A stretch of 64,000 bases of DNA, taken from Gammaproteobacteria bacterium RIFCSPHIGHO2_12_FULL_39_24. Its GTDB lineage: Bacteria; Pseudomonadota; Gammaproteobacteria; Coxiellales; Coxiellaceae. Under the pieces are notes generated by a model. That model did no database searches and was not told the origin of the DNA. It saw nothing but the letters and a program-made list of their open reading frames with translations. The stretch's first letter is position 1, and each line of letters begins with the position of its first letter. Position numbers and translations under genes: made by a program. Where the stretch lies: assembly GCA_001802455.1 (NCBI GenBank), contig MGXZ01000005.1, positions 1 to 64,000 on the forward strand. The letters are read 5' to 3'. This document shows, piece after piece, positions 48,123 through 55,073 of the stretch.

Positions 48123-49529
48123 TTACTCCCCAAACACATCCCCACCGATTCTCAGCATCTTTTTAAAATTCTCGCCTGCATCGGTTTTTTGCTCTAAGTA
48201 ATAGGCGGTCAGATAACTGTCAGGAATGTATTGTAATTCCTTAATCATCACGATTGGCACAATTTTTTTAATACGTTCGTGATCTTCTTTTCTGATAGCC
48301 GAACATGATTCAAATAAAACAGCGCATAAAATTTCAGCAATGGCGGCGCGTCTTTTTTTATCAGCATCTGAAAAATGTTGAATAAAATAATCGAGCGATC
48401 GATCTTGATCCCACGCCTGCCAATCACGATACAGTGACATCGCTTCATTTTTATCTTTCACCAAACGCTCGCCAGATTTTCCCGGATCATTCATACAAAG
48501 CATATAAAATAAAGTGGGAATACAGGCTTCAATATTCGCCCATGAACAATTTCCTGCAATTTGTGCATGCAGTGGCATACTCGCAATTTCATGCAACCCC
48601 AGCGTGACGGACAACATTTTTTGAAATACAGCCATTGTTTGTCGCACATAAATTAATTCCGCAACCCATTCAGGCGTTAATTTCCACGGTTTGTTCATGT
48701 AATAAATTTTAACTTTCTCTTCAGTTGAATCTTGATGCGCATAACTGGCACGATCACATACCGCTAATAAATTTCCCGCGCGAATTAACGTTAATGCATG
48801 TCCTTCTTGCGCAACCGGAATAATCAGTGGGTCGGCTTCAATCCACGGCGTAATTTTATCTAGGTGCTTTTCATAATCAATATTGTAATGTTGTAAACGA
48901 ATTAATTTTGATGCGTTAGACAATGCGCCCATCATTGTGCGCAATTTGACAAACTCACGTTCCCATTGTCGCGCCGCAAAATTATAACGAAAATCAACGA
49001 TTGATTTTCGCAACGCCTCTAATGTGAATTCTAAAATAAATCCTTCAAGTGATATTTCAACAAATTTTTTATTCGCATTGACAATATCAACATAGCCTTT
49101 TAACTCAAAACGATGCCCCAACATTTTTGCATTAATGAAATCGGTCGCAAATTGTATTTTCGCGCCATGCTGAATTAATAAATTTTTTAATTCGGATTGA
49201 TCACGCAACAATGGTTTTACCAACACAGGCATTCCTGCAATGGTATAACCATTTGGATTGGCGCCGTGTTTTAATAACAATTCACACAGCGCGAGATTAT
49301 GATTATCAATCGCCCAGTGCAACGCAGTTTGTCCTATTAAATCAGGAAAATTCACATCGGGTTTGCATGCCAACACCGCCTTTGCTTTTTCAATATCATC
49401 CATGATGCACGTTTCAATCAGTGGTGTGTAACCATACTCATCAATAAAATTTAAATGTTCGTTCGCGTGTGCTTCACGAATCACATCAGACAAAACACCT
49501 TTGATAATCGCATCGGCAATTGACGGCAT
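48123..49529 (-). CDS. Ankyrin-repeat protein with papain-like domain, AnkH-like
   Basis: A 468-residue protein with two to three ankyrin repeats at the N-terminus (DEYGYTPLIETCIMDD, LIGQTALHWAIDNHNLALCELLLKHGANPN, residues 30-95). A domain follows in which a His motif (EGHALTLIRAGNLLAVCDRA, H243) precedes a Cys motif (GNCSWANIEA, C328), as in permuted papain-like peptidases. Architecture, length and start (MPSIADAIIKG) recall the Legionella core effector AnkH/LegA3 (Lpg2300), which has ankyrin repeats and a cysteine-protease-like pocket; that comparison is from memory. The Asn/Asp third residue is not obvious. It starts seven bases after the Ig-like gene, so the two are co-transcribed. Host-directed function is inferred. 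Confidence 0.65.
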   Translation of the reverse strand: MPSIADAIIKGVLSDVIREAHANEHLNFIDEYGYTPLIETCIMDDIEKAKAVLACKPDVNFPDLIGQTALHWAIDNHNLALCELLLKHGANPNGYTIAGMPVLVKPLLRDQSELKNLLIQHGAKIQFATDFINAKMLGHRFELKGYVDIVNANKKFVEISLEGFILEFTLEALRKSIVDFRYNFAARQWEREFVKLRTMMGALSNASKLIRLQHYNIDYEKHLDKITPWIEADPLIIPVAQEGHALTLIRAGNLLAVCDRASYAHQDSTEEKVKIYYMNKPWKLTPEWVAELIYVRQTMAVFQKMLSVTLGLHEIASMPLHAQIAGNCSWANIEACIPTLFYMLCMNDPGKSGERLVKDKNEAMSLYRDWQAWDQDRSLDYFIQHFSDADKKRRAAIAEILCAVLFESCSAIRKEDHERIKKIVPIVMIKELQYIPDSYLTAYYLEQKTDAGENFKKMLRIGGDVFGE

Positions 49530-49535
49530 AAATTA

Positions 49536-50120
49536 TTATTTTCCTGGTGTGGGTGTTGGTGTAATACTGGGTCTTGCAGCTAATGTATTATGCAACTCAG
49601 CTGTTGGCGCAGGCGTTAATTCGGGTGTATTTTGCGCGCGATTTTCCGCTTCCGGATTGTTCGCGGTTTGTTGCGATAATCTTTTATCATCACCCATCGG
49701 CTGCGTCAAAAATTTTTCATGCGGTTTGATGATGGAACCCAACATCGCATCATCACTCATCGCATTTTCAATTTGCGATCGCGGTGTATCTAAATCTTGT
49801 CGCGCATCATGCGCCTGTATCACATCACCGCGTTGTTTTTTGATCGGCGCTTCGATAACAACAATTTCAATTAATGCACTACTGTCACCATCATTATTTT
49901 TTGCTGTAATGGTATAGTGTGTTGCAGCTGAAATTTCTGTCGGTGTGCCGAATAAAATAGCAGCATTATTTTCAACGGCAATTTTTAATCCCAATGGTAA
50001 CTCGGGATTAATTGAAATCGTTATTATCGCCCCCAAGCTACTATCAACAGTAACTGGAATGATTTCAAACCCCTTAATCGCTACTAATTTTTTTGCATCC
50101 GTGATTTTGGGTGCTGCCAT
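49536..50120 (-). CDS. Small Ig-like domain protein, unknown
   Basis: A 194-residue protein. Residues 15-90 resemble the bacterial putative Ig (He_PIG) fold, with the pattern P-E-L-P-L-G-L-x(9)-L-F-G-T-P-T followed by AATHYTITAKNNDGDS. The remaining 100 residues are polar and probably unstructured, ending in Pro/Thr repeats (SITPTPTPGK) that coincide with a GTG-rich microsatellite. There is no signal peptide, which is unusual for this fold. It is the first gene of a two-gene unit with the AnkH-like gene, so it may be a partner, chaperone or co-secreted protein; that is a guess. Confidence 0.6.
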   Translation of the reverse strand: MAAPKITDAKKLVAIKGFEIIPVTVDSSLGAIITISINPELPLGLKIAVENNAAILFGTPTEISAATHYTITAKNNDGDSSALIEIVVIEAPIKKQRGDVIQAHDARQDLDTPRSQIENAMSDDAMLGSIIKPHEKFLTQPMGDDKRLSQQTANNPEAENRAQNTPELTPAPTAELHNTLAARPSITPTPTPGK

Positions 50121-50169
50121 AAATTTGCCTGTACCGATACGCTTTTCTGACGATATTATAGCATTGACA

Positions 50170-50195
50170 GGAGTTTCGCACTGTGTGCGAACTCC
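50170..50195. repeat. Inverted repeat between divergent promoters
   Basis: Arms GGAGTTTCGCAC and GTGCGAACTCC, with one bulged base, surround a three-base loop. It lies upstream of the Ig-like gene. In that direction a consensus TATAAT (near 50156-50161) stands just downstream, so the repeat could be an operator over the -35 region. It is also upstream of the FMN-riboswitch promoter on the other strand. Confidence 0.5.
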
Positions 50196-50225
50196 TTCCT
50201 GTTATTGATATGGTCATTAATTTAT

Positions 50226-50254
50226 TTGACAAACAGATTGTGTAGGCATATCTT
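50226..50254 (+). promoter_or_regulatory. Sigma-70 promoter of the FMN riboswitch transcript
   Basis: TTGACA (50226-50231) and TATCTT (50249-50254) are separated by exactly 17 bases and end nine bases before the first riboswitch helix. This is the best promoter match in the window. Confidence 0.75.
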
Positions 50255-50262
50255 TTGACCCA

Positions 50263-50405
50263 TCTTCAGGGCGGGGTGTAATTCCCCACCGGCGGTAAGT
50301 TGATGCAAATTAATAAGCCCGCGAGCGCTTTTTTCTGTTTAGAAAAAAGGTCAGCAGATTTGGTGTAACTCCAAGGCCGACGGTATAGTCCGGATGAAAG
50401 AAGAG
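50263..50405 (+). promoter_or_regulatory. FMN riboswitch (RFN element)
   Basis: All conserved blocks of the FMN aptamer are present in order. They are AGGGCGGGGTG and CCCCACCGGCGGTAA, then AGCCCGCGAGCGC, a variable hairpin (TTTTTTCTGTTTAGAAAAAA), GGTCAGCAGATTTGGTG, ACTCCAAGGCCGACGGTAT and AGTCCGGATGAAAG. The closing helix pairs TCTT with AAGA. The aptamer looks fully functional. It is followed by about 115 bases of leader and then a gene that is not one of the usual riboflavin genes. No clear terminator hairpin is seen in the leader, so control of translation is more likely. Confidence 0.95.
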
Positions 50406-50519
50406 ACCATGGTAGACAACTCGCTTGCTGCGTTTGCACGCTTTTTGCAAATAACAGCATGATTGTCGTCATTGAATTCGTCCTGAAAAAAACGAAATTA
50501 ACAATGATAAGAGGTGTCT

Positions 50520-51206
50520 ATGTCAAAAAAATATTCTTTTACTGAAATGGTATGTCCGTTCATCTCGCTGTGTTTGAGTGTGTTATTCACAGGCGGGAGC
50601 GTTTATCTCGCTAAAAATGATCTTAAGCCAAAAAATTTAGGGATTGGTAATAGTACTAACCTTGATTCTCTGCCTGTCTATTATTGCGCAGATTCAGTCA
50701 CTGAAGTGTGTGGCTTTGGGTGCATGACATTCAGCACACCCACAGGCAACGCCAATTTTATGGCTATTTTTTCAGAATTAAGTGTATCTGCTTTAAATAA
50801 TGCTTGTGTTGCGTTGTCAAAATTTTGCGACAAAGGAAATACACACACGCTGTACCATTTTTACGCCAACACTGTTTTTAACAACAAAAATGGTCTGGAA
50901 AGTTTTACAGGAAACTGTGAAGTGGATGGAACAATTATTACTTGCAGTGTTGGTTTGGCATTGTTCGCCGCTTTGCTTTTATTGGTTACGATGTTGACTA
51001 CATATTATCTCATTCAAAAATGCATGAAAAAAAATGATGGGCAACCCGCAGACAACTCTCAAAATTCTTTATTGGAAAATCCCGCAGAAAGCAATACGGA
51101 TAGACATATCCTGTCTCGATGTCTATCGGGATTAATTAATAGATTATGCCATAGAAAAAGTGAACCATTATTAAATCAAAACGGAGAAAATTATTGTAGC
51201 ATTTGA
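50520..51206 (+). CDS. Two-TM cysteine-rich membrane protein under FMN riboswitch, unknown
   Basis: A 228-residue protein. It has one membrane segment near residues 10-32 (CPFISLCLSVLFTGGSVYLA) and a 110-residue exposed domain with seven cysteines (YYCADSVTEVCGFGC, NACVALSKFC, NCEVDGTIITC). A second membrane segment follows (VGLALFAALLLLVTMLTTYYLI), then a polar C-terminal tail. The pattern suggests a disulfide-bonded periplasmic or lumenal domain between two membrane helices. The ATG at 50520 has AAGAGG five bases upstream. It is not ribB, ribA, ribE or a known riboflavin transporter (RibN, RibU, RibM, RibXY). The FMN riboswitch in front predicts shut-off by FMN and hints at a role in flavin uptake or handling, but the gene may have replaced ribB by chance. 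Confidence 0.75.
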   Translation: MSKKYSFTEMVCPFISLCLSVLFTGGSVYLAKNDLKPKNLGIGNSTNLDSLPVYYCADSVTEVCGFGCMTFSTPTGNANFMAIFSELSVSALNNACVALSKFCDKGNTHTLYHFYANTVFNNKNGLESFTGNCEVDGTIITCSVGLALFAALLLLVTMLTTYYLIQKCMKKNDGQPADNSQNSLLENPAESNTDRHILSRCLSGLINRLCHRKSEPLLNQNGENYCSI

Positions 51207-51232
51207 AAATCAATAAATAATATAATAAAAAT

Positions 51233-51260
51233 CCCCACAGTGAGCTGCGGGGTATTTTTT
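51233..51260 (+). terminator. Rho-independent terminator
   Basis: CCCC-A-CAG, loop TGAG, CTG-C-GGGG form a seven-pair stem with one mismatch, followed by a T-rich run. It ends the riboswitch transcript before the PAP2 gene. Confidence 0.85.
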
Positions 51261-51290
51261 CCGAATAGAATTTACATACACTAGAAAAGC

Positions 51291-52244
51291 ATGCAATCCA
51301 TTTTTTACTTTTTCAAAAATTACACCACTTTGCTCGATCGTGTATTCATGATGTTAGTTGCTTTTGGCTTATTGTCTGGCACAACACTGATTATGCTCAA
51401 TCAAATCGATTTCCATTTTCCCACTATTTTATTATTTGCAACGCACATCTCATCACTGTCGTGGTTGCAAGGGGTTTTGTTAATGATACTGGGTTTTGTA
51501 TTTTTGTTTTATGGCATTTACAGTCGGCGCACATCACCACGATCATCGACATTTATTTGGGGATTAGGATTACTGTTTTGGTGCTTGCTCACTAATTTAA
51601 TTTTTGTGAATGGCGTACAATCAACTCCATTTTCACCCATTGATCCGTTGTTGGTAAAAATAGATCGGTTATTTGGCATTAATACACCGGCGTTAATGAC
51701 ATGGACGCACAATCATCCTTTTGTTCACAGTATTTTTCACTTCACTTATGAATCATTGGTATTTGAATTGCTGGGCATCCCAATTTTACTTACCATTTTC
51801 GGTGCGCAAAAACAATTGGGAATTTTTTATATTGCACAACTCTCCTCGCTTTTTATCGGTAATTTTATTTATTATTTTTATCCAACGATGGCGCCTTCGG
51901 GTGTTTTTCACAGCCCTTATTTTACCGCAGCGCAGCACGATACGTCGTTGCGATTTTATGATGTGCATCACTATATTAAATTCACCACAACAGAAGGTGG
52001 TTTAATTGCTTTTCCCTCATTCCACGTTGTTTGGGCGATTTTGTTAACCAATTGCTGTCGCGCAAAAAAAATATTTTTTTATCCGGTGGCGATATTTAAT
52101 ATTGTTTTGATTATTTCAACAGTATTTTTAGGCTGGCATTATTTTACAGATGTGATTGGTGGAATTGTGTTGGCAATTATTGCGATTATGTTTGCAAATT
52201 GGGTGTATAGCGCCTCATTTCACCACTTTCAACGACGGACGTGA
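51291..52244 (+). CDS. PAP2-superfamily membrane phosphatase/transferase
   Basis: Polytopic protein of 317 residues with about six to eight membrane segments. The PAP2 catalytic motifs are visible: FPSFHVVWA near residue 241 (the S-x-H motif) and GWHYFTDVIGGI near residue 281 (H with a downstream Asp). The first motif (K-x6-RP) is not conserved, and the layout is closer to the Aur1/inositolphosphotransferase-like PAP2_3 group than to PgpB. Possible substrates are undecaprenyl pyrophosphate or phospholipid head groups; they cannot be decided here. Its 3' end overlaps that of convergent sspB by 30 bases. Confidence 0.8.
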   Translation: MQSIFYFFKNYTTLLDRVFMMLVAFGLLSGTTLIMLNQIDFHFPTILLFATHISSLSWLQGVLLMILGFVFLFYGIYSRRTSPRSSTFIWGLGLLFWCLLTNLIFVNGVQSTPFSPIDPLLVKIDRLFGINTPALMTWTHNHPFVHSIFHFTYESLVFELLGIPILLTIFGAQKQLGIFYIAQLSSLFIGNFIYYFYPTMAPSGVFHSPYFTAAQHDTSLRFYDVHHYIKFTTTEGGLIAFPSFHVVWAILLTNCCRAKKIFFYPVAIFNIVLIISTVFLGWHYFTDVIGGIVLAIIAIMFANWVYSASFHHFQRRT

Positions 52245-52604
52245 TTTTAATTTGAGTGTGGTAGGCGGAGTCGGATTAGGCGAATCATCGTCACCTTCTT
52301 CTTTTTCAAACACCATACCACGACCATTTTCAACTGCATAAATCGCTGTGATGGATAAAACAGGAAGACGAATGTGATGTTTTACACCGGAGAAACGCGC
52401 ATCAAAATTAACCCAATCATTCGTCATCGCTAAATTAAGGATTGCATCAGGTGCAATATTCAAAACGATTTTTCCATCTTTAACATATTGTTGCGGCACG
52501 CTCACACCGGGATGCGCTGCATCCACCATCACATGTGGCGTTAACGCATTATCCACAATCCATTCATACAAACCACGCAAAAAATAAGGCCTGCTGGGAG
52601 TCAC
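52215..52604 (-). CDS. sspB: ClpXP adaptor SspB
   Basis: Adaptor that delivers ssrA-tagged and other substrates to ClpXP. The 129 residues have the Sm-like substrate-binding domain (RPYFLRGLYEWIVDN, TPHVMVDA, VPQQYVKDGKIVLNIAPDA, FDARFSG), a flexible Asp/Pro linker, and the conserved C-terminal ClpX-binding tail RPSLKVVK. It starts three bases after the sspA stop, the normal operon arrangement. Confidence 0.96.
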   Translation of the reverse strand: MTPSRPYFLRGLYEWIVDNALTPHVMVDAAHPGVSVPQQYVKDGKIVLNIAPDAILNLAMTNDWVNFDARFSGVKHHIRLPVLSITAIYAVENGRGMVFEKEEGDDDSPNPTPPTTLKLKSRPSLKVVK

Positions 52605-52607
52605 AAA

Positions 52608-53234
52608 TTATTCCTGCATTTCTCGTTCAACTTCAGTGAGGCTCGCTTGAAAAGCATCACGCGCAAAAACACGCGTTTGATATTTTACAATTGATTTCGC
52701 AGCGACCGGCAATATAATTTTTAACGCAGGCAAACGCCACAATAAGGGTGCAATACGACAATCAACCAATGTAAATTCTTCACTTAAAAAATAAGGTGAT
52801 TCATCAAACACGGGCGTTAATGTCACCAACATATCACGCAATGATTTACGTGCCGTTTCTTTTTGCGCATCGGTAGAGTGATTATTTTCAATAATGCGCG
52901 CAAGTGAGTACCAATCATTCTCAATGCGCTGCAACATTAAACGACTTTTTGCGCGTGCAATCGGATAAACAGGCAATAATGGTGGATGTGGAAAACGTTC
53001 ATCCAAATATTCCATGATGACATCAACATCGTATAAAACTAAATCGCGATCAACCAGTGTTGGGAATGTGCCATAGGGATTTAATGAAATTAAGTCTTCA
53101 TCGGGTTTTACGGCATCAACGCTGAGCACATCAACCGTAACACCTTTTTCTGCCAACACAATACGCGCTTGATGGCTATCGAGATCAGCAGGCCCAGAAT
53201 ACAACGTCATAACAGAACGTTTGATCATTGTCAT
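52608..53234 (-). CDS. sspA: Stringent starvation protein A, SspA
   Basis: Glutathione-transferase-fold protein that binds RNA polymerase and adjusts transcription in starvation and stress. In Francisella and others it works with MglA in virulence control. The N-terminal thioredoxin fold (VMTLYSGPADLDSHQARIVLAEKGV, NPYGTFPTLVDRDLVLYDVDVIMEYLDERFPHP) and the helical C-terminal domain are complete over 208 residues. AAGGA precedes the ATG, and the heptamer array begins about 20 bases upstream. In Pseudomonas the petABC genes separate sspA from rpsI; they are absent here. Confidence 0.95.
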   Translation of the reverse strand: MTMIKRSVMTLYSGPADLDSHQARIVLAEKGVTVDVLSVDAVKPDEDLISLNPYGTFPTLVDRDLVLYDVDVIMEYLDERFPHPPLLPVYPIARAKSRLMLQRIENDWYSLARIIENNHSTDAQKETARKSLRDMLVTLTPVFDESPYFLSEEFTLVDCRIAPLLWRLPALKIILPVAAKSIVKYQTRVFARDAFQASLTEVEREMQE

Positions 53235-53253
53235 TGTGCAGTCCTTGTTTTGA

Positions 53254-53289
53254 GTTATCCGTTATCTGTTATCCGTGATCAGTATGATA
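53254..53289. repeat. Heptamer array between rpsI and sspA
   Basis: Plus-strand units TTATCCG, TTATCTG, TTATCCG, then degenerate TGATCAG and TATGATA. In the sspA sense direction these read as tandem GGATAAC ending 20 bases before the ATG; the ribosome site lies between. Confidence 0.75.
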
Positions 53290-53300
53290 AAACTAAAAAA

Positions 53301-53753
53301 TTACCGTTTCGAGTACTGCTCGCTCTTTCTTGCTTTTTTGTGACCGACTTTTTTACGTTCAACGGATCGAGAATCACGTGTCACATATCCAGCAGTACGC
53401 AATGTGCGATGCCAACTGTCTTTCGCAGCCGTATCTTGCTCATCCAATTTTACAACAGCAGGATTAGTTTTACGTTCATGTGCAATCAACGCACGTGTCA
53501 CACCGTGACGAATCGCACCGGCTTGTCCACTTTCGCCACCACCACTTACCGTGATCGTTAAATCAAATTGTTTTTCTGCTTTAACTGCAATTAACGGTTG
53601 GCGAACAACCATGTGTGATGTTTCGCGGCCGAAATATTTTTCTAATGGTAATTCGTTAATAACGATATTACCTTTTCCAGGACGCAAAAAAACACGCGCA
53701 CATGATTTTTTGCGACGACCCGTTCCATAAGATTGTTTTGACAACGCTGCCAT
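53301..53753 (-). CDS. rpsI: Ribosomal protein S9 with an 18-residue insertion
   Basis: Component of the 30S subunit whose C-terminal tail (ending YSKR) reaches the P-site tRNA. Conserved segments are [52 protein letters not shown] and [21 protein letters not shown]. From the ATG at 53753 it has 150 residues, against 130 in E. coli. The extra length is mostly about 18 residues between TRAL and TAGYVTRD (centred on [18 protein letters not shown]). The insertion is in frame and the rest is intact. It follows rplM by 16 bases. Confidence 0.95.
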   Translation of the reverse strand: MAALSKQSYGTGRRKKSCARVFLRPGKGNIVINELPLEKYFGRETSHMVVRQPLIAVKAEKQFDLTITVSGGGESGQAGAIRHGVTRALIAHERKTNPAVVKLDEQDTAAKDSWHRTLRTAGYVTRDSRSVERKKVGHKKARKSEQYSKR

Positions 53754-53769
53754 TCTATTTTGCCTTTTG

Positions 53770-54201
53770 TTATAACGCTTCGATTGATTCAGGATTTTGT
53801 GCGGCGTGCGGATGTGCTGCGCCTGCATAAATTTTCAATTTTCTAAACATGTCACGACCCAATGGTCCTTTTGGTAACATGCCTTTTACCGCAATCTCTA
53901 ACACACGTTCTGGTTGACGTGCCTGCATTTTTTCAAATGATTCTTCTTTCAATCCACCCGGATAATTGGAATGGTGATAATAAAATTTTTCTTTTGCTTT
54001 TTTACCAGTCACTTTTAATTGATCTGCGTTCACAACAATATAACAATCACCCGCATCTGCATGTGGTGTATATTCTGGTTTGTTTTTACCGCGCAAACAA
54101 GCTGCCAAACGGCTCGCTAATCGACCCACTGTTTTTCCGCTTGCATCGACAATAAACCATTTTCTGTGGATCTGAGCATTGGATGCCATATACGTTTTCA
54201 T
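53770..54201 (-). CDS. rplM: Ribosomal protein L13
   Basis: Early-assembling 50S protein. Diagnostic segments are [54 protein letters not shown] and [29 protein letters not shown]. The length of 143 residues matches E. coli L13 (142). GAGGAA precedes the ATG. rplM-rpsI is the conserved operon order. Confidence 0.97.
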   Translation of the reverse strand: MKTYMASNAQIHRKWFIVDASGKTVGRLASRLAACLRGKNKPEYTPHADAGDCYIVVNADQLKVTGKKAKEKFYYHHSNYPGGLKEESFEKMQARQPERVLEIAVKGMLPKGPLGRDMFRKLKIYAGAAHPHAAQNPESIEAL

Positions 54202-54516
54202 AACACATTATTCCTCACATTGAAGGACGAGAATCTTACAGGAGACGTTTTTAAAAAACAAGGTTAGTTATTCAGGTATTCGTGATCAGTTCGGGGCTCA
54301 ATTTACTGGTAACAAATAACAGAGAACGAATAACTTCTACTTTACCCCATAAAAAACAGCACATTTTCACTTTCATTCCCACTTCAATACCCGTTTTTTT
54401 TCATTTTTATCGAAAAAATGAGTGTTTTTGTTCGCATTTCAAAAAAACTGTGCTATGGTGATATCTGAACAGTTTCGCTAACTCGTTCTATTCTAAACAA
54501 AAAGAGGGAATTCAAA
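54202..54516. other. 315-bp divergent intergenic region of rplM and the HU gene
   Basis: No gene is seen. It must hold the promoters of the rplM-rpsI operon (minus) and of the HU gene (plus), but I find no strong consensus pair on either strand. Near 54265-54330 are degenerate TTATTC/GATCAG and AACAAATAACAGAGAACGAATAAC words that look like a decayed copy of the heptamer array. Confidence 0.4.
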
Positions 54517-54933
54517 ATGCCTAAAGCAAAAAAAGCGAAAAAAGCAAAAGGCCGCACAACGGCTAAAAGAACAATGAAAGCAAAAACAACGGCAAAAACC
54601 GTTCGTAAAAATGCGACATTGAAAGTAACAAAACCCTTAAAAAAAGCACAATTATATTCACACTTGTCTGAATGTAACGGTCTTTCTCGCAAAGAAATTT
54701 CCGGTGTGTTCGAAGGATTGGGTGAAATAATGGAAAGCCATTTGAAAAAAGGTGGACCCGGCGAATTCACCGTTCCTGGCTTGATGAAATGTAAAGTCAT
54801 TCGCAAACCAGCAACCAAAGCACGTAAAGGTATCAACCCTTTCACAGGTGAACCAACGATGTTTAAAGCAAAACCAGCTCGTAACGTCATCAAAGTACGT
54901 CCTTTGAAAGCACTGAAAGAAATGGTTAATTAA
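54517..54933 (+). CDS. HU-family DNA-binding protein with lysine-rich N-terminal tail
   Basis: Nucleoid protein of 138 residues. Residues 1-35 are a Lys/Ala/Thr tail (PKAKKAKKAKGRTTAKRT and similar), resembling eukaryotic H1 and chlamydial Hc tails. Residues 38-138 form an HU/IHF fold with the DNA-binding arm (RKGINPFTGEPTMFKAKPARNVIKVRPLKALK). Similar two-part HU proteins occur in Xanthomonas and in Coxiella/Legionella relatives. AGAGGGAA lies before the ATG, and a strong terminator follows, so it is monocistronic. The tail probably increases DNA compaction and may be post-translationally modified. Confidence 0.9.
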   Translation: MPKAKKAKKAKGRTTAKRTMKAKTTAKTVRKNATLKVTKPLKKAQLYSHLSECNGLSRKEISGVFEGLGEIMESHLKKGGPGEFTVPGLMKCKVIRKPATKARKGINPFTGEPTMFKAKPARNVIKVRPLKALKEMVN

Positions 54934-54954
54934 TCTTAATCCATTCATTTCAAG

Positions 54955-54979
54955 GCCCCGTTTTTCGGGGCTTTTTTTT
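54955..54979 (+). terminator. Rho-independent terminator of the HU gene
   Basis: Perfect stem GCCCCG/CGGGGC with a TTTTT loop, followed by eight T residues, starting 22 bases after the stop codon. Confidence 0.95.
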
Positions 54980-55000
54980 ATCTCACATTTTTATCTCAAA

Positions 55001-55054
55001 TTTAATTTTACCTTAATGTTTCAGCGCTAAAATTACATAGAAATGTACTATACT
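55001..55054 (+). promoter_or_regulatory. PmrA-like box and -10 element before the coiled-coil gene
   Basis: TTTAAT-TTTAC-CTTAAT (55001-55017) is an exact fit to the YTTAAK-N5-YTTAAK consensus of PmrA, and the following GTTT also fits the Legionella form. A -10-like TATACT (55049-55054) lies 31 bases downstream and 19 bases before the ATG. PmrA controls Dot/Icm effector genes in Legionella and Coxiella. The box-to--10 distance is longer than at the giant gene. Confidence 0.5.
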
Positions 55055-55073
55055 ACGTTAAAAAGAGAATGAT

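Noticed and set aside
53754-53828. N-terminal extension of rpsI by 25 residues
   Set aside because: It overlaps the end of rplM, and S9 starts just before the YGTGRRK motif.
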